This document shows, in pieces, positions 6,610 through 8,643 of a DNA stretch of 8,643 nt (its first letter is position 1; every line of letters starts with the position of its first letter). Under the pieces are notes generated by a model. That model did not search any database, was not told the origin of the DNA, and worked only from the letters and a program-made list of their open reading frames with translations. Position numbers and translations under genes: made by a program. Source of the stretch: a bacterium (GTDB lineage Bacteria > Eremiobacterota > Eremiobacteria > Baltobacterales > Baltobacteraceae); contig JAJXVC010000073.1 in assembly GCA_021782295.1 (NCBI GenBank), positions 1 to 8,643 of the forward strand, in the 5' to 3' direction.

Positions 6610-7026
6610 ATGATGAGCGTACCACCCGACCTTCGGCGCAGCGAGCGAACGCTCGCGCTTGCGCGAAGCGTCGATCGAGGCTACGGCGCGAGCGCTCCGA
6701 TAGCGGTCGCGGAGATCGGTCCCTCGCTCTTCTTTCTTGCCGATTTTATTCGCTGCGTTCAAAGCGCATGCGAGATCGATTTTCTCTCCATCGGCGGCGA
6801 CGCGAGCGCCCGTCGCTTTATCGCCGACCTTTCGCGGCCGATCGATGGGCGCGATCTCCTCGTCGTCTGCGACGGGATCGACGATCTCGACCGGATGCAA
6901 TTTCTGCTCGGCGCGATGCGCGAACGCGCGCCGCGTTCGCTCGCGTTGGTATCGCAGCGACCGATATCGCGTGAGGAAGCTGCGGCATTAGGCGAAGTTA
7001 CGATTCTCGGCGAGTCTGCATCGTGA
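6610..7026 (+). CDS. Putative degenerate hypoxanthine phosphoribosyltransferase-like protein
   Basis: This is a 138-residue protein that standard annotation would probably call hypothetical. By eye it follows the layout of bacterial hypoxanthine phosphoribosyltransferases (Hpt). ALARSVDRGYG (17-26) fits the N-terminal helix; SLFFLADFIRCVQSACEIDFLSI (39-61) fits the family's FMFLADLIR helix and following VDF strand; and IDGRDLLVVCDGIDD (78-92) fits the strand and PRPP-binding loop GRDVLIVEDIIDTG. RMQFLLGAMRERAPRSLALVS (95-115) fits the helix and strand after that loop. The catalytic features are lost: the LKG pyrophosphate loop reads IGP (36-38), the PRPP loop lacks its Glu and Thr-Gly, and the C-terminal YGLDY-type part is missing (usual length about 175-185). 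It may be a non-catalytic nucleotide-binding or regulatory protein. ATG 6610 (or 6613) is the likely start. The stop overlaps the next GTG by 4 bases. Remote homology is inferred and needs profile or structure confirmation. Confidence 0.6.
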   Translation: MMSVPPDLRRSERTLALARSVDRGYGASAPIAVAEIGPSLFFLADFIRCVQSACEIDFLSIGGDASARRFIADLSRPIDGRDLLVVCDGIDDLDRMQFLLGAMRERAPRSLALVSQRPISREEAAALGEVTILGESAS

Positions 7027-8336
7027 TGCGGCGCGCGGTTGCAGCATTCTTTGCGATGTTGACGGTTGCAGCGCTTCTTTCGACGAGCGGTAGCGCGCTA
7101 CAACTTCCGTCGATTGAAGCAGCGGCGACTGACTTTCGCAGCCCCAACGCGCACTTGCAGGAGATGTTTCGCGCCGCGCTGCTCGATACGACGACGCTTG
7201 CAGAATATGCTCCCGATGGTACGGCCTACGTGAAGACCGGGGATATCCCCGCCGAATGGCTGCGCGATGCGAGCGCACAGTTGCGTCCCTATCTGTTCTT
7301 CGCCAAAAAAGATCCCAGCGTCCGCAAATTACTTCGCGCGATATTGGCGCGAATGGCGAAGTACATTCAGATCGATCCATACGCGAATGCATTTACGCTC
7401 GACTATCGCGTTTGGGAGCAGAAATTCGAACTCGATTCGCTCGCCTATCCGGTGACGCTGGCATGGAGCTACTGGAAGACGACCGGCGACACGTCGATTT
7501 TTACTCCCGATATGGAGAAGGCGCTCGAAGATATCCTTAACACCATGGAGCGCGAACAAGATCATCCGCGCGATTCGCATTATACCGAACCCGAACTTGC
7601 CGACGGCGGCAAGGGACGACCGGTCGCCTATACGGGAATGATTTGGACCGGTTTCCGGCCATCGGATGACGCGTGCTATTACAACTATCTCATTCCGTCG
7701 GAGATGTTTGCGGTGGTCGCACTCGGCGATATCGCCGACATCGAACGGAATGTCTATCGGAACGTCATCCTCGCCCGCTCGGCCGATGCCTTGCGCGATG
7801 AGGTGCAACGCGGGATTCAGACCTACGGGCTCGTCTTCGTTCCGAAATACGGCTATATCTATGCCTACGAAGTCGACGGTCTTGGCCATGCGATTCTGAC
7901 CGACGATGCCAATATCCCGAGCCTTCTCTCGGCGCCCTATATCGGCTACACCTCGAAATCGAACGTCTACTATCAGAATACCCGTCGGTTTTTACTCTCG
8001 GATGATAACCCGTCATTCTATTCCGGGCGCTACGCCTCGGGGATCGGAAGCTTTCACACCCCCGATCACTGGATTTGGCCGCTTGCGCTGATCATGCAAG
8101 GGCTGACGGCGCGCTCGCAGACCGAAAAAGAAGATGTATTAAATGAATTACTGGCGAGTGATCCGGGGGATCACTTGCTGCACGAATCGTTCGATCCAAA
8201 CGATCCCAAGCATTTTACGCGACCGAACTTCGGTTGGCCGAATGCGCTCTTCTCGGAGTTCGTGATGACTGCTTTCGAAGGAAAACCGGAGATACCGATG
8301 GGTAGTGGTGCGGATTTGGAGTTCCGCAGTCAATGA
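7023..8336 (+). CDS. Exported glycoside hydrolase family 125 protein (probable exo-alpha-1,6-mannosidase)
   Basis: GH125 enzymes (formerly DUF1237) are inverting exo-alpha-1,6-mannosidases that trim mannans or N-glycan cores. The 437 residues match the family along their whole length: TGDIPAEWLRDASAQLRPYL (72-91), FELDSLAYPVTLAWSYWK (135-152), WTGFRPSDDACYYNYLIPSE (208-227), YEVDGLGHAILTDDANIPSL (282-301), GIGSFHTPDHWIWPLALIMQ (340-359), LLHESFDPNDPKHFTRPNFG (385-404). In characterised members the acid is an Asp and the base a Glu; the likely equivalents are an Asp in SDDA (215 or 216) and Glu388 in HESFD. The N-terminus has a signal peptide: MRR, a hydrophobic stretch (about 5-20), then SGSA before LQLPS, so it should act in the periplasm or outside. 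GTG 7023 overlaps the preceding stop; ATG 7026 is an equally good start one codon later. Its stop overlaps the purA ATG. Confidence 0.93.
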   Translation: MMRRAVAAFFAMLTVAALLSTSGSALQLPSIEAAATDFRSPNAHLQEMFRAALLDTTTLAEYAPDGTAYVKTGDIPAEWLRDASAQLRPYLFFAKKDPSVRKLLRAILARMAKYIQIDPYANAFTLDYRVWEQKFELDSLAYPVTLAWSYWKTTGDTSIFTPDMEKALEDILNTMEREQDHPRDSHYTEPELADGGKGRPVAYTGMIWTGFRPSDDACYYNYLIPSEMFAVVALGDIADIERNVYRNVILARSADALRDEVQRGIQTYGLVFVPKYGYIYAYEVDGLGHAILTDDANIPSLLSAPYIGYTSKSNVYYQNTRRFLLSDDNPSFYSGRYASGIGSFHTPDHWIWPLALIMQGLTARSQTEKEDVLNELLASDPGDHLLHESFDPNDPKHFTRPNFGWPNALFSEFVMTAFEGKPEIPMGSGADLEFRSQ

Positions 8337-8643
8337 GCGGACGGATCGATGCCGTCCTCGGCATGCAATGGGGAGATGAGGGGAAGGGCCGCATCGTCGA
8401 TTGGTATGCGCGCGATTATGATGTCGTCGCGCGTTTCGGCGGCGGCGACAACGCCGGCCACCGTATCGAAGTCGGCGAACAAAAACTCGCGCTGCGCCTC
8501 GTTCCATCAGCCGCGCTGAACCCGTCGGTCGAACTCTTCGTCGGATCGGGCTGCGTCGTCAACCTCGAGGGTGCGCTCGAAGAGCTCGCGCGCCTTGCGG
8601 AGGTCGGTGTCGATATCGAGCGCGTACACTTCTCCGAAATAGA
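8333..8643 (+). CDS. purA: Adenylosuccinate synthetase PurA, 3'-truncated by window edge
   Basis: PurA joins IMP and aspartate using GTP, the first step from IMP to AMP. The first 103 residues are present. LGMQWGDEGKGRIVDW (9-24) holds the GTP-binding and catalytic region (Asp15, Lys18), and VARFGGGDNAGH (32-43) holds the conserved Asn-Ala-Gly-His, with His43 equivalent to E. coli His41. LRLVPSAALNP and LFVGSGCVVNLEGALEEL follow the family order. Two positions differ from the common form: the Thr usually after GH is Arg44, and the usual PSG is PSA. The ATG at 8333 overlaps the upstream stop (ATGA), and GGAG at 8318-8321 may be the ribosome-binding site. The frame is open to the right edge. 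Position after a phosphoribosyltransferase-like gene suggests a purine link. Confidence 0.95.
   Translation, partial: MSGRIDAVLGMQWGDEGKGRIVDWYARDYDVVARFGGGDNAGHRIEVGEQKLALRLVPSAALNPSVELFVGSGCVVNLEGALEELARLAEVGVDIERVHFSEI

Noticed and set aside
1..8643. CRISPR arrays, tRNA or rRNA genes, insertion sequences, attachment sites
   Set aside because: No regularly spaced palindromic repeats, no tRNA-like fold or rRNA signature, no transposase and no long terminal inverted repeats were seen on either strand. No gene-free stretch exceeds about 100 bases.

Overview
This 8.6 kb window is a densely packed, high-GC bacterial chromosome segment with every supported gene on the + strand. It holds a mix of core housekeeping genes (ftsY, recA, recX, purA) and lineage-specific genes. 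GC-rich third codon positions create very long antisense shadow frames, which are not genes. The gene set points to a flagellated or formerly flagellated, deep-branching bacterium. My inference, from general style only, is something like Eremiobacterota (WPS-2) or another under-sampled phylum; no marker in the window proves this.

Layout, left to right. Positions 3-1859 are the 3' part of an Ala/Pro-rich FliK-type protein that runs in from the left edge. It overlaps by 4 bases a 97-residue orphan copy of the FlhB C-terminal domain (1856-2149), the same pairing as ylqG-ylqH of Bacillus. ftsY (2192-3103) encodes the signal recognition particle receptor, reduced to its NG core. A 93-base leader with direct repeats and a small hairpin precedes recA (3197-4243). 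recX (4247-4708) starts 3 bases after the recA stop codon.

After a 63-base spacer with a hairpin comes a second tightly packed block: an OmpR-type response regulator (4772-5461); a soluble histidine kinase whose N-terminus looks like a decayed GGDEF domain (5523-6599); a short protein that looks like a decayed hypoxanthine phosphoribosyltransferase (6610-7026); an exported family 125 glycoside hydrolase, probably an exo-alpha-1,6-mannosidase (7023-8336); and the 5' end of purA (8333 to the right edge). The last two junctions are 4-base stop/start overlaps, so this block is probably one translationally coupled operon.

The most interesting part is this second block. A membrane-free two-component system is joined to a phosphoribosyltransferase-fold protein that seems to have lost its PRPP and pyrophosphate loops, and lies directly upstream of a purine gene. 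A plausible but unproven reading is that the two-component system and the decayed enzyme sense a purine or nucleotide state. A 7-G run at the end of the kinase gene lies where a +1 shift would fuse kinase and phosphoribosyltransferase-like protein.
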